Shown here piece after piece: positions 21,101 to 29,333 of a stretch of 64,000 nt of DNA. Position 1 is the first letter of the stretch. Every line of letters starts with the position of its first letter. Under the pieces are notes generated by a model. It saw only the letters and a list, made by a program, of their open reading frames with translations. It had not been told where the DNA came from and made no database searches. The translations under genes and the position numbers were made by a program. The DNA is from Sphingomonas gellani (GTDB lineage: Bacteria; Pseudomonadota; Alphaproteobacteria; Sphingomonadales; Sphingomonadaceae), in the NCBI RefSeq assembly GCF_900110035.1, contig NZ_FOCF01000001.1, positions 496,001-560,000 of the forward strand, read 5' to 3'.

Positions 21101-21645
21101 AGGCGCCAGCAAACGCAGCAACGCCAAGCACCGCCCCCCCCAGCACCACCGCCAGACCCGCAACGAACCGCAGCACCCCCAGGCCACCGCCCAAGCCGCC
21201 CAGCACGCACACCTTCAAGCGAAAGGACAAGCCCACAACACCAACTCCAGGACAGCACCCATACCAAGAACAGCCCGGCCTCCGACAACCAGCACCAAAA
21301 CGACGGCACACAACCACCCGCAACCAACCCAACATACCAGCACAAACCGCACGCCAAACGCGACATCGCCCCGACACCACAGCAGCACGAACGCCGGCAG
21401 AGCAGCGACGGCCACCCCAGCGATCACCAGCCCCGCACGGCCCGGCACCGCACCCACCACGCCGACAAAGCCCACCCCAACCGCGGACCAAGCAACCGAG
21501 CCGCCGCCCGCCAGAGCAATGACGCACGCACGCCCAACAACCACGACACGCTGAACCCGCCCCGCCAAACACACACGAATCATACCGACCACCGGCGCAG
21601 GGGCCACAGAAGCACCCCAACAACGCCCGGCAGGCCATCACCCCC
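8745..21645. other. 12.9-kb one-strand hypermutated tail module (plus strand nearly T-free)
   Basis: Hand counts of five 60-base lines (starting 9961, 10021, 12001, 15001, 18001) give A 109, C 122, G 59, T 10, against A 26, C 63, G 58, T 33 in three flanking lines (8041, 23401, 25021). The plus strand is thus A+C rich with about 3% T; the minus (coding) strand is G+T rich with almost no A. It occupies the place of the head-closure, tail-completion, tail-tube, tape-measure and tail-tip genes, whose total size it matches. All stop codons contain T on one strand and A on the other, so very long frames stay open on both strands; none encodes a believable protein (P/T/N/K/Q/R/H-rich on plus, G/V/L/C/W-rich on minus). 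Both edges fall inside genes and preserve frame. The simplest reading is A-to-G plus C-to-T change on the coding strand. A is somewhat higher than those two changes alone predict, so other changes or a different starting composition are possible. Confidence 0.9.
21215..21583 (-). pseudogene. Remnant of head-closure (SPP1 gp16 / HK97-type adaptor) gene
   Basis: 122 codons starting at the ATG that overlaps the connector stop (ATGA), exactly where the head-closure gene should be. Residues 69-80 read WCRGDVAFGVRF. With each difference taken as A-to-G or C-to-T on the coding strand (TGG from CGG, TGT from TAT, GGC from GAC, GTC from ATC, GTG from ATG) this becomes RYRDDIAFDMRF, which fits the family pattern R-Y-R-x-D-I-x-x-x-M-R. 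W32, followed by V-G-V at 40-42, fits the W...A-E-V/I block, and VGCGWLCAV fits G-R-x-W-L-R-A-V. The existing frame would not make a folded protein. Confidence 0.6.
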
Positions 21646-21876
21646 ATCGCGATTCTCATACAGGTGAGCGGCAAGCATCAGAATGGCCAAAGCTGCCACA
21701 AGCAGATCGTCCGCAGACAACGAAGCATCATCACCCACGACCGAACGATCAAGAAAATTCTCGACCGCCCGGCGGGCCGCCACGATAAGAGCGGCAAGAG
21801 ACGCCTCCTCGCCGGAGCCCCCAACAGCCAAACGCAGCTGCACCTCAAGCTGGGCAACGCTGACCGGTTCCGCCAT
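21580..21876 (-). CDS. Head-tail connector (HK97 gp6-like), C-terminal tip altered
   Basis: 98 residues. The N-terminal 80 are normal: VSVAQLEVQLRLAV start, AALIVAARRAVENFLDRS helix, and the LAAHLYENRDG block diagnostic of the gp6-like/Phage_connect_1 family. The last 18 residues (GLPGVVGVLLWPLRRWSV) lie at the edge of the T-depleted interval. The family usually ends LPxxVEALLxPxR; here GGG and GTG replace the expected GAG and GCG codons, one A-to-G and one C-to-T. It forms the ring below the portal. It follows the collagen-like gene by 3 bases. Confidence 0.8.
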   Translation of the reverse strand: MAEPVSVAQLEVQLRLAVGGSGEEASLAALIVAARRAVENFLDRSVVGDDASLSADDLLVAALAILMLAAHLYENRDGGDGLPGVVGVLLWPLRRWSV

Positions 21877-21879
21877 AGC

Positions 21880-22824
21880 TCAAGCGCTCCGGATCGCTTC
21901 GGCGGCTTCACCGAAGTCGACACTGAACACCTCGCCGTCATCACGCGCGATGGACAGGATCATGGTCTGATGGTCCATCTTTGCCGCGATCGGAGAGGCG
22001 CCCGGCTTCCCGTCCGCACCGTCCCGTCCCGGTTTGCCCTGCTCTCCGGGTGCACCGCGCTTGCCGCGGCTGGCGGACAGCATCCACGCGTCGCTTGCGC
22101 CGGGCACCTCGCCCGACACATCGCGTTTCGCGCGCCACTCGCAACCGTTCGACGCCACGACGTCCATCGCGCGGTAGCTCGCTTCCGGGTCGAACAGCCC
22201 GCGCGCTTCACCGGCATAGGCGTCACGACCGTCCGCACCGTCGCGGCCATTCTCGCCGTGCACACCGTCGCGCCCCGCTGCGCCGTCGATGCCATCGCGA
22301 CCATCTTTCCCGTCGCCGCCATCGTGGCCTGCCGCGCCATCAGCGCCATCAGCGCCGTCGCGACCGGGCGCTCCGTCCTTTCCGTCGACGCCGTTCGACC
22401 CGTCCCGGCCCGGTTCGCCGTTGGCGCCATCCTTTCCATCGGTGCCGTCCCGGCCGTCACGTCCGTCGGACCCTGCGCTACCCGGCGCCCCGCGTGCGCC
22501 CGGCTCTCCCGGCGCGCCGTCAACGCCATCGCGACCGACGACCACGCCCAGTTCCCGCACCGTGCCATCGGTGAGGGTCAGAACGAGGTTGCCGGCGCGA
22601 TCAATCAGCGCCCCGGCCATGCCGACACCATCACGGCCATCGGCGCCAGGCAGACCGCGCTCGCCTTGCGAGCCTGCCTCGCCGCGTTCCGGCTGGCGAC
22701 CTTCAAGGGCTTCGATCCGGGCGAGCAGGGCGACGTTCTCCGCGCGGAGAGGCGCCAGCGCCGAGTCTAGATGCTCGCGCACGATCTCGGCCGTGACCGC
22801 GGCAAGCGCTCGCGTATCAAGCAT
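21880..22824 (-). CDS. Collagen-like repeat phage protein
   Basis: 314 residues. The N-terminal helix (about 1-45) is charged and coiled-coil-like, followed by long runs of G-x-y triplets (GRDGVDGAPGEPGARGAPG and similar) between about 50-200 and again near 250-275, then a globular C-terminus (MILSIARDDGEVFSVDFGEA). Collagen-like proteins between portal and connector are common in alphaproteobacterial phages and often decorate virions. It overlaps the portal stop by 8 bases, so it belongs to the head operon. Confidence 0.85.
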   Translation of the reverse strand: MLDTRALAAVTAEIVREHLDSALAPLRAENVALLARIEALEGRQPERGEAGSQGERGLPGADGRDGVGMAGALIDRAGNLVLTLTDGTVRELGVVVGRDGVDGAPGEPGARGAPGSAGSDGRDGRDGTDGKDGANGEPGRDGSNGVDGKDGAPGRDGADGADGAAGHDGGDGKDGRDGIDGAAGRDGVHGENGRDGADGRDAYAGEARGLFDPEASYRAMDVVASNGCEWRAKRDVSGEVPGASDAWMLSASRGKRGAPGEQGKPGRDGADGKPGASPIAAKMDHQTMILSIARDDGEVFSVDFGEAAEAIRSA

Positions 22825-24184
22825 TCAGCGCCTCCCGCAGGTCTTTGCCGTATTGCGCGGCCACTGCGCGCTTCGCCTCATCGTCAACGTCCGGATCCGG
22901 CTGAGGCGGTACGGCTGGGGCAGAAGGGGCGGGTGGTTCTTTCGCCAGCTTCGCCGCGACGCTCAGCGGCACGTCCTGCTGCTGAACCCACGGCTCGCCC
23001 CCACCTTCGACCGGAGCCTGTTCGAAGTCGGCCCGCGCAGTGTTCCGGTCGAAAATGCCGCCTTTCACACCGATCGACCACGCCTCCACCCGGTCCTTGA
23101 AGTCCGGACGCATCAGCGCGCTCATGTCGAACTCCAGATACTCATCCGGCTGGCCGGCCAGGTTGAACAGGAGGCCGAAATCCTCCTCTATGTGGTTGAA
23201 CAGGAAGCCGAGACCACCTGCGCGCCAACTGCCCATCAGCGCTTCGGTCGAGGCATAGGGCGTGTCGCCGATGCCGAGGATCTGGAGCGGCACACGGTAG
23301 ACGTTGGCGATCGCCTGATCCGACAGCTTCAGGATGTCGGCGAGCATAGAATCCTTCGCGCTGACGCCGATCGGCTGAGGCTTCAGCCCGCCGGACAGGA
23401 TCGGAACCCCGCCCGCGTTCATACCCTTGGCCTGCTCGTTCCAGAGTTCACGCAGCTGATCCGCCTGCTCCTTCTTCAGCAGCTGGTCGGTGACCAGTAT
23501 GTAGGAGGGCCGCGATTGGTTGACGAAGAAGTTGACCTGCTGCCTCAGCGCGGCGTCGCCTGCGGCGATCTGGAGCGCGGCAGCGGTGAGGGGTGACTCC
23601 CCAATCAACGGATGACGCGGCGTGTGGAGGCGCAGGTGCAGCACGTCACGCGCTGGCACGACGATGTTAGGCCCGATGCGCCTGTCCACAATGGGGTTCC
23701 CGGCCAGGTGATAGAACACACTGCCGTCGACCGCGAGTTGCGGCGCCGATGCGCGCGGGTCCATCAGGTGAAGCTCGGTCGGCTCGAAACGGTTGTTGCG
23801 CACGACAAGCGCATAGGCGTTGCCATCATCCAGCAGGTTACGCACCGCGTTGAGCAGGAAATCCGAAATGGACTGGTAATCGTTGGGATAGCGGATGATC
23901 CGCGCCAGTGCCGACGTGGCGACCCGCTCACGGCCCTTGTCCGGCGCGAACCGCCAGTGATTGCCGGGGCACATGGCGACCGTCTGAGCATAGGCGGACA
24001 CGCACGCCTCGACCATGGACGACCTGCCGCCGGACGACACGTCCATGCCGGTCTGCCACCAGTTGAGCGGCGCGCCAGCGGGCAGCCAGCCGCCGGTCAC
24101 GGGCAGGTGATAGGGACCCTCGCCAGCCTTCTCGGTCGTGCCGGACAGGCCGACAGCCGAGAGCATCTTGGAAAGGATCCCCAC
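22817..24184 (-). CDS. Portal protein, HK97 family
   Basis: 455 residues, typical length. Visible family features are RSSMVEACVSAYAQTVA in the N-terminal third, GNAYALVVRN near residue 120, the VLHLRLHTPRHPLIGESPL block, LSDQAIANVYRVP near 290 and the stem/crown helices. The C-terminal tail is Pro rich. It forms the dodecameric DNA channel at the capsid vertex. It sits between an 88-residue unknown and the collagen-like gene. Confidence 0.93.
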   Translation of the reverse strand: MGILSKMLSAVGLSGTTEKAGEGPYHLPVTGGWLPAGAPLNWWQTGMDVSSGGRSSMVEACVSAYAQTVAMCPGNHWRFAPDKGRERVATSALARIIRYPNDYQSISDFLLNAVRNLLDDGNAYALVVRNNRFEPTELHLMDPRASAPQLAVDGSVFYHLAGNPIVDRRIGPNIVVPARDVLHLRLHTPRHPLIGESPLTAAALQIAAGDAALRQQVNFFVNQSRPSYILVTDQLLKKEQADQLRELWNEQAKGMNAGGVPILSGGLKPQPIGVSAKDSMLADILKLSDQAIANVYRVPLQILGIGDTPYASTEALMGSWRAGGLGFLFNHIEEDFGLLFNLAGQPDEYLEFDMSALMRPDFKDRVEAWSIGVKGGIFDRNTARADFEQAPVEGGGEPWVQQQDVPLSVAAKLAKEPPAPSAPAVPPQPDPDVDDEAKRAVAAQYGKDLREALNA

Positions 24185-24190
24185 CAGTGG

Positions 24191-24457
24191 TTACTCCGCC
24201 GGAACGGCGGGCTTGCGCGCGCGGCTGGCGCGGGTGCGATACTCGGCAGCGCCGCCGGCCTCGACCGACTTCTCGTCGGGCGCACCGTGGTCTTCCTTGC
24301 CGTCGAGCGTTTCCAGCGTCGGCGTGGCCAGCTTGGCGAGGTCGACCTCGTCCTGCGTCGGCGTCGGACGCACGTTCTCGGTCCGCTCCAGCGCGGCCTT
24401 GTTTTGCTCTTCCAGGTCCTTGCGGGACTGTTCGAGCAGTTCTTGCGGGGTAGGCAT
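24191..24457 (-). CDS. Small charged head-operon protein
   Basis: 88 residues, strongly charged, helical N-terminus (ELLEQSRKDLEEQNKAALER) and a basic C-terminus (TRASRARKP). It sits 6 bases before the portal gene and after the capsid gene. Position would suit a scaffold-like or head-completion role; no family recognised. Confidence 0.65.
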   Translation of the reverse strand: MPTPQELLEQSRKDLEEQNKAALERTENVRPTPTQDEVDLAKLATPTLETLDGKEDHGAPDEKSVEAGGAAEYRTRASRARKPAVPAE

Positions 24458-24482
24458 GTGCCTGATCCTTCTTCACGAGGGA

Positions 24483-24507
24483 CCGGCCGGGCAGGGCACC
24501 CGGCCGG
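24483..24507. terminator. GC-rich hairpin after the capsid gene
   Basis: A 9-bp perfect inverted repeat (24483-24491 with 24499-24507) starts 7 bases downstream of the capsid stop. There is no T-run. It may attenuate transcription or stabilise the 3' end of capsid mRNA, which needs higher expression than portal. Confidence 0.45.
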
Positions 24508-24513
24508 CGGGGG

Positions 24514-26442
24514 TTACCAAGTGACCGCGGTGCGGACCACGACGGTGCCGGCGCGACGCATCGCCCAGCTGACGTCCATGATCATCCGCAGCGCGAGGCT
24601 GTCGGTCTGGAACATGGAGCGGACCGAACCACCGGTCGGAAGCGCGCCGGCCGCGCCGATCTGGGCCGGTGCGGTGTCTTCCATGTGCAGCACCGTCTGG
24701 TCGCTCACGTCGAAGCGCGGAACGTCGCCCACCGCCGACATGAAGTCGGCCGCATCGACCAGGACGAGCACGCCCGCCGGCACTGTGGACGAGATCAGCG
24801 CCGGGTAGCCCATGAAGTTGCCGGCCGCGATCTCCACCTTGAACGGGAAGGCGCCCGACGCGTCCTGGATCAGCCCGGCGCTGATCGCCTGCGTCGGGTT
24901 CATCAGCCACACCGGCCGACGCAGGTTGCCATTCGTCGCCGTGGTCAGGTCGGTCAGCATGCCCTTGGCGTCTGCGACCAGCGCCGCCATGCCACCGCCC
25001 GCCGTGCCGGCCGCCGTGGATGCGCCGTTGCGGATGCCCGCCGGACGCACCGTGGTTGCGGCGTTGGCGTCGAGCAGCACGACATCCAGCGCGATACTGG
25101 TATCCTCCTGGATCGCCTCGCGCAGGATCTGCTCGATCTGCGGAGTGGAGTGCTCCGTAATCTCGCGCGTCATGGTGGTGATGACCGCCATCTTCTTTGG
25201 CGTGATCGTCGTGCTGACGAACCCGGCCTGGCGCACGGGAATGGGCGCGCCTTCGCCGACGAACGAACCGGCGACGGTCGGCGTGGCGGACCGCGACGGC
25301 AGGCTGACCTTGCCCGCGCGACCGAAGCCGAACCGGCCACCGATCTCCGCCAGGCGCGGGTAGATGGAGGTCGGCAGCAACAGGTCGAAGAAGTCGCCAA
25401 CAGCCGTTTCGACCAGCGCGCCGGCCCAAGCCGGGGTGACGGTATCCGCCGGCACGGTGGCGGAGCGCAGCAGCACGTCCATCACGGCCTTGGTCGAGAC
25501 GTCCTCGCCATATGCCATCTTCAGCGCGTCGGTGTGGCTCTGGTGCCGCGCGTGCGCCAGCAGACCGACCACCATGGACCGGAAAATGTGGTCGACCGGC
25601 TCGACCTTGCGAGCGGCAACCGCGAACGGGCGACGCGGCTCGGCCGCGCGCTGCTGCGCGGGGGCGGGGGGCGTCACCACGGTCTGGTTGCCGCCCTGCT
25701 CGGTCGTGCCGGCGAGGGCCGCTTCGGCGCGACGGAGGGAGGCCAGTGCGGCGTCCTTCTGCTCGATCTCGCCGGTGATGGTGTCGATGTCACCGCCATT
25801 GTCGATGGTGGTCTGGAGGTTGCCGCGCAGCTGCGTCAGTTCGGTCTGCGCGCTTTCGATACGCTCGGAGAGGGTCGTCATGCTCTTGGTCCTGAGACTG
25901 GAGGGGATCACGGCGGGCTCGCCGAAGGCGCTCCGTCCAGCGGGGGTGATCTCGTCGGCAGTCTCGCCAAAGATCAGCCGCTGGGCGTCGCGGGAAAGGT
26001 TGAGGCTCTTCGCCACCTGAAGAGCGTTGGGATTCGCAGGGATGCTCACCACGGAGCATTCCACCAGCTCGCTTTCGGTGTAGCGCAGTCCACCGTTGGC
26101 GATCGGCTCGGCCTTGAGACCGCGAAAGCCAACAGACACGGCGCGGAGCATGCGCGATTCCACGAACGCGCGGATTTCATCGACACGCGGCGACAGACCG
26201 GCGTTAAGGAACTCCAGTTCGCCCAGCAGCGCGCCGTTCTCGACACGCACGTTCTTCCAGGCGCCGATCGGGAGAGTGCTGTCGTGTCCGAAAAGGGCCA
26301 CGGGGTTGGATTTGAACGCGGCCAGCTTCCAGCCTGCCGGCTCGATGATGTCGCCGTACCGGTCCCGCGTCGCGTCCGACATGACGAAGACGTAAGGATT
26401 GTCGCCAGCCGCGCGGGCGGTGGCCTTGTGGATGATCTGCAC
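24514..26442 (-). CDS. Fused prohead protease and HK97-fold major capsid protein
   Basis: 642 residues. Residues about 1-165 are an HK97-type prohead protease (S78): FVMSDATRDRYGDII start, catalytic His in LFGHDSTLPIG, Ser in RAVSVGFRGLKAE. Residues about 188-240 form a charged delta/scaffold helix, and residues 265-642 are the major capsid fold (IYPRLAEIGGRFGFGRAG, MTREITEHSTPQIEQ, the FDVSDQTVLHMED end). Fusion of protease and capsid occurs in several alphaproteobacterial phages and releases the capsid by self-cleavage. It is 12 bases after the large-terminase C-terminal half. Confidence 0.9.
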   Translation of the reverse strand: MQIIHKATARAAGDNPYVFVMSDATRDRYGDIIEPAGWKLAAFKSNPVALFGHDSTLPIGAWKNVRVENGALLGELEFLNAGLSPRVDEIRAFVESRMLRAVSVGFRGLKAEPIANGGLRYTESELVECSVVSIPANPNALQVAKSLNLSRDAQRLIFGETADEITPAGRSAFGEPAVIPSSLRTKSMTTLSERIESAQTELTQLRGNLQTTIDNGGDIDTITGEIEQKDAALASLRRAEAALAGTTEQGGNQTVVTPPAPAQQRAAEPRRPFAVAARKVEPVDHIFRSMVVGLLAHARHQSHTDALKMAYGEDVSTKAVMDVLLRSATVPADTVTPAWAGALVETAVGDFFDLLLPTSIYPRLAEIGGRFGFGRAGKVSLPSRSATPTVAGSFVGEGAPIPVRQAGFVSTTITPKKMAVITTMTREITEHSTPQIEQILREAIQEDTSIALDVVLLDANAATTVRPAGIRNGASTAAGTAGGGMAALVADAKGMLTDLTTATNGNLRRPVWLMNPTQAISAGLIQDASGAFPFKVEIAAGNFMGYPALISSTVPAGVLVLVDAADFMSAVGDVPRFDVSDQTVLHMEDTAPAQIGAAGALPTGGSVRSMFQTDSLALRMIMDVSWAMRRAGTVVVRTAVTW

Positions 26443-26454
26443 TGCTACGCCTCC

Positions 26455-27222
26455 TCAGACGATCATGGCGCCAGCGTCGAAGCTGCCTTCCGCCTCTGGG
26501 TTTCGGCTCATCAGCACCACGGCGTTGAAGCCGGCGACGAGCGGATCGATCTTGGCCGAACCGGACACCTGCTTGGTGATGAGGACCGCATTGCCGCGAG
26601 CCTCGGCCTTGGCGTTCCCCACGCACCAGTCCATTAGCGCCTGGCCGGCATGGATCAGCGTGCCGTCCTTCAGCTTGCGCTCGGTGCCCTTGATCGCGCC
26701 GGTCAGGCGAAAGCCCTGCTGGACCGCGACCATCTGCTCCGCCGTGAAGCCTCGCCTGGCGAGTTCATCGACCAGCGCGGCGATGTTCTGCGCATCGAGA
26801 CCGATCGCTGCCGAGGCAGGAAACAGGCCGGCGTCCTTCACCTGCTCCAGCAGGTCAGCGATCTCCATGATGTCCTGCGTCGGTTCGGCGCAGCGAACCA
26901 CGGTCCCGCCCTTGCGGAAGTCGTCCAGCCGACTGACGATATCTTTCCGGCGCTCCCACACATCATCCTGCGCCCAGGCCCGGTTCCACATCAGCCACTG
27001 GGTCGGATCGGAGCGCAGCCGGCCGATCAACGCCAAGCCGAACAGGTCATCCAGTCCGCCGCCGTCGACGCCGGCGACCGCCACTTCCACGATCGCAAGG
27101 AACTGCTCCAGCGAGCCGTCCCAGATCTCCGGCTTGGCACGCGCCTTCTGCCAGTAGAGGCTGCCTACCCACGCATCGTGCCGCAGACCAACGCCGATCT
27201 CGATGTTCAGGTGCTTGGCGTA
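26455..27222 (-). pseudogene. terL: Large terminase subunit, C-terminal (nuclease) half, split by insertion
   Basis: 255 codons run from the 8-bp attachment core to the stop, beginning YAKHLNIEIGVGLR. The fragment carries the RNase-H-like nuclease: first Asp in VAVAGVDGGGLDDLFGL, then a second acidic block near SAAIGLDAQNIAAL. It has no start of its own near the junction; an internal ATG at 27090 could only give a truncated product. The N-terminal half lies at 37010-37947, on the other side of a 9.8-kb insertion. Joined at the shared repeat, the reading frame is continuous. Confidence 0.9.
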
Positions 27223-27261
27223 GAAAGAGAAACGTCAAATCTTCAATGATTTGAGGGTGTT

Positions 27262-27302
27262 TGCGTCATCCTTGCGTCACGCTGAGGCATTTTGATGCGT
27301 CA
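27262..27302. repeat. Three TGCGTCA motifs at the left end of the satellite
   Basis: TGCGTCA occurs at 27262, 27273 and 27296, within the last codons and just beyond the stop of the integrase. Three more copies lie at the other end of the element (36813-36842). Candidate arm sites for integrase or binding sites for the AlpA-like protein. Confidence 0.6.
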
Positions 27303-28426
27303 TTTGCCGGCAGAAGTCCCGCGATCCGGTCGACTTGGCTGATCGCTTCGTCGCTCTCAAGCAAGGCGTGAGTATAGACCCGGAGCGTCATGTCGTGGCT
27401 GCTATGGCCGATCATCTTCGACACGTCAGCAACCGGCATCCCGTGCCGCAGGAGCCAACTTGCGTAGAAGTGGCGCAGTGCATGGAAGTGCCGGGGGGGC
27501 AGGGCCTCGCGCACCAGCAGGCGTTTCCAACTCTCATGAACGGCCCCGTACTCGTAGGGGCGCCCGTCCTCCCTTGTAAAAAAGTAGCCGCCGTCGTTCG
27601 CCACCGACAAGTCGTCGCGCCAGCGGATCAGCTCCGCCGCAACCGGTTCTGGGATCGGCACGTCACGGATGCCCGCCGCCGTCTTTGGCCCCTTCAATTC
27701 GCGATAAGCCGTCAGGTTGTGGCGCACCCGAAGCACGCGCCGATCCAGGTCGAGGTTGGAGGCTTTCAGCCCGAGAACTTCCCCAACCCGAAGGCCACAC
27801 AGCGCAGCCAGCGAGATGCAGCACGCCATGAACGCGGTCGAGCGGCGGCGGCGGCCATGGATGCGCTTGTGCACGGCTGCAAGCAGGTGCGTTACCTCCG
27901 CCGGCGCGAACGTCTCCACCTTGAACGCAGGGATGCCGCGCAGGTCCATCATCGCGTCGGCCACGGGCTGAGCTTTTAGATAACCGTGCTTTCGGGCGAA
28001 CTTCTCCACAAGCTGCAGCGTGCTCAGGTATTGCTTTGCCGATCGAGGGTGGACTCCGCCGCCAATCATCGAGGCGTAGAGGTCGGAGACCTGCCGCACG
28101 GTGAGGTCGCGCGCGGCCGTGGTCCCGAACGCGGGTCCGATGTACCGCCGACACACCATGTCATGCCGGCGGCTATGCCCTTCGCCTATTCGTCCGTCCC
28201 GCCGTCGCACCTCGCAATCGGCCAGGAACTCGGCACACACCTCGTTGACCGTCTTTGTCGAAGCGCGGCCGACATGCACTCCATCCTCAATCTCGCGTTC
28301 TACCTTCCGCTTGTACGCCTCCGCGTCCTTCTTCAGCTGGAACGTCTTGCTGGGACGCTTGCCGGTCGCCGGGTCGATGTAGCGAACCTCATAGCCATAG
28401 CCCTCGCGCTTTTTGACGCTCGCCAT
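27266..28426 (-). CDS. int: Tyrosine integrase of the satellite
   Basis: 386 residues from the ATG preceded by GGAGAAGAG. An N-terminal arm-binding domain (KKREGYGYEVRYIDPATGKR) is followed by a SAM-like core-binding domain and the catalytic domain with R in CGLRVGEVLGL, H-x-x-R in HFHALRHFYAS, GHSS, and the nucleophile in RVYTHALLE. It sits 43 bp from the attachment core in terL and is transcribed toward it. Expected to insert and excise the element at the terminase site. Confidence 0.93.
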   Translation of the reverse strand: MASVKKREGYGYEVRYIDPATGKRPSKTFQLKKDAEAYKRKVEREIEDGVHVGRASTKTVNEVCAEFLADCEVRRRDGRIGEGHSRRHDMVCRRYIGPAFGTTAARDLTVRQVSDLYASMIGGGVHPRSAKQYLSTLQLVEKFARKHGYLKAQPVADAMMDLRGIPAFKVETFAPAEVTHLLAAVHKRIHGRRRRSTAFMACCISLAALCGLRVGEVLGLKASNLDLDRRVLRVRHNLTAYRELKGPKTAAGIRDVPIPEPVAAELIRWRDDLSVANDGGYFFTREDGRPYEYGAVHESWKRLLVREALPPRHFHALRHFYASWLLRHGMPVADVSKMIGHSSHDMTLRVYTHALLESDEAISQVDRIAGLLPANDASKCLSVTQG

Positions 28427-28447
28427 AGTCTCTTCTCCATGTGAAAG

Positions 28448-28497
28448 GCCCCGCCGGCCGACTTTTTCGGAAAACACCAAAAAAGGGCCGGCGGGGC
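28448..28497. other. Long 12-bp inverted repeat upstream of the satellite integrase
   Basis: Arms 28448-28459 and 28486-28497 are perfect 12-bp complements around a 26-base A/T-rich loop. It lies between a small upstream gene and the integrase start, so it may terminate or attenuate read-through into int. Confidence 0.5.
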
Positions 28498-28503
28498 AGG
28501 TTG

Positions 28504-28698
28504 TCAGGCGGCGACAGCCTCAAGCCGCTCCGCCGTGTACCGGGCGAGCCGGCCGATCCCGGCCAGACTGTCGATCAGCTGGCCCATGTCTCTGGCCACC
28601 GTTCTATCGAGCGCGTCGACCACGGTATCCAGCAACTCGGCAACCTGACGACAGGCCACGGCACTGTCGTGGATGCGGTCTTTGTCGCCGGGGGTCAC
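28504..28698 (-). CDS. Small satellite protein, unknown
   Basis: 64 residues from a GTG that overlaps the preceding stop (GTGA). It is helical, with the pattern VAELLDTVVDALDRTVARD and IDSLAGIGRLARYTAERLEAV. Co-translated with the 212-residue gene before it. No family recognised. Confidence 0.6.
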   Translation of the reverse strand: MTPGDKDRIHDSAVACRQVAELLDTVVDALDRTVARDMGQLIDSLAGIGRLARYTAERLEAVAA

Positions 28699-29333
28699 GC
28701 GGCATAATCCTGCCAGTCGTTGGCCGCTGTCACCATGAGGGGCAGCGTCTGGTTGATCTGCCAAGCTGGTGGGCAGGGTCGCTCCTGATCGTCATCGCCG
28801 CCCGGCATTGCGCCGCTGTGCTGATCGTACCGTTCCCACCAGTCGCGTTGCGCTACCGGCCCGGCGATCATGTGATCGTCGCCGGCTACGCATCGATCGC
28901 TGTCGCAATCCTCCGCATCCTCGTGCCCGAGCGCCGACGACATTCCTGCTTCCATGCGCGGGGTGGCTGGTTGCCATGGTCGCCATTCGGGAAAGCTGGC
29001 GTCGCGCAGGTCGCCGCAGTCCTCCGCATCTTCATGCGCCATGGCATGGTCGAAACCGATCGCCATGGGTGTCTGCGCGCCTTGCTGCCGACCCTCAGGC
29101 CAAGCCGCGTCCATTTCGTCGCCGGTCGGCTCAAGGTCCGCGTCGCCGTCGCGGGCGTCCATTAGGGCTATCAGCCCATCAACCGCCGCCTCCATTTCGT
29201 CGCGCTCGAAATCGGCCACGCAGCGCATGAATTGCGCCAGGCGGCCGGCAGGGTCGAGGGACTGGCCGAACGGGGCCAGGGTGCCCACCGGCCGCGATAT
29301 GCGGGGCGGGGATGCCTCATGGTGTAGGTGCAT
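28695..29333 (-). CDS. Acidic satellite protein of unknown function
   Basis: 212 residues from the likely ATG at 29333. It is rich in Asp, Glu, His, Trp and Met, with two similar H-E-D-A-E-D-C segments (MAHEDAEDCGD and LGHEDAEDCDSD) that suggest a short internal duplication. No signal peptide or membrane segment. Its function cannot be read from sequence. Confidence 0.6.
   Translation of the reverse strand: MHLHHEASPPRISRPVGTLAPFGQSLDPAGRLAQFMRCVADFERDEMEAAVDGLIALMDARDGDADLEPTGDEMDAAWPEGRQQGAQTPMAIGFDHAMAHEDAEDCGDLRDASFPEWRPWQPATPRMEAGMSSALGHEDAEDCDSDRCVAGDDHMIAGPVAQRDWWERYDQHSGAMPGGDDDQERPCPPAWQINQTLPLMVTAANDWQDYAA

Noticed and set aside
8745..21645. Foreign low-GC, mitochondrial or eukaryotic insertion
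   Set aside because: GC is still about 60%. The strand skew resembles the C/A-rich strand of animal mtDNA, but no rRNA, tRNA or respiratory gene is visible, and frames continue across both edges from phage genes.
9198..21674. Long minus-strand ORFs as real multi-pass membrane proteins
   Set aside because: They are rich in G, V, L, C, W and F in every frame because the strand lacks A. Hydrophobic-looking runs follow from composition. Only the short remnants next to the connector agree with an expected family.
22017..22700. GC-rich repeats as a CRISPR or transposon structure
   Set aside because: They are the degenerate G-x-y codons of a collagen-like protein.
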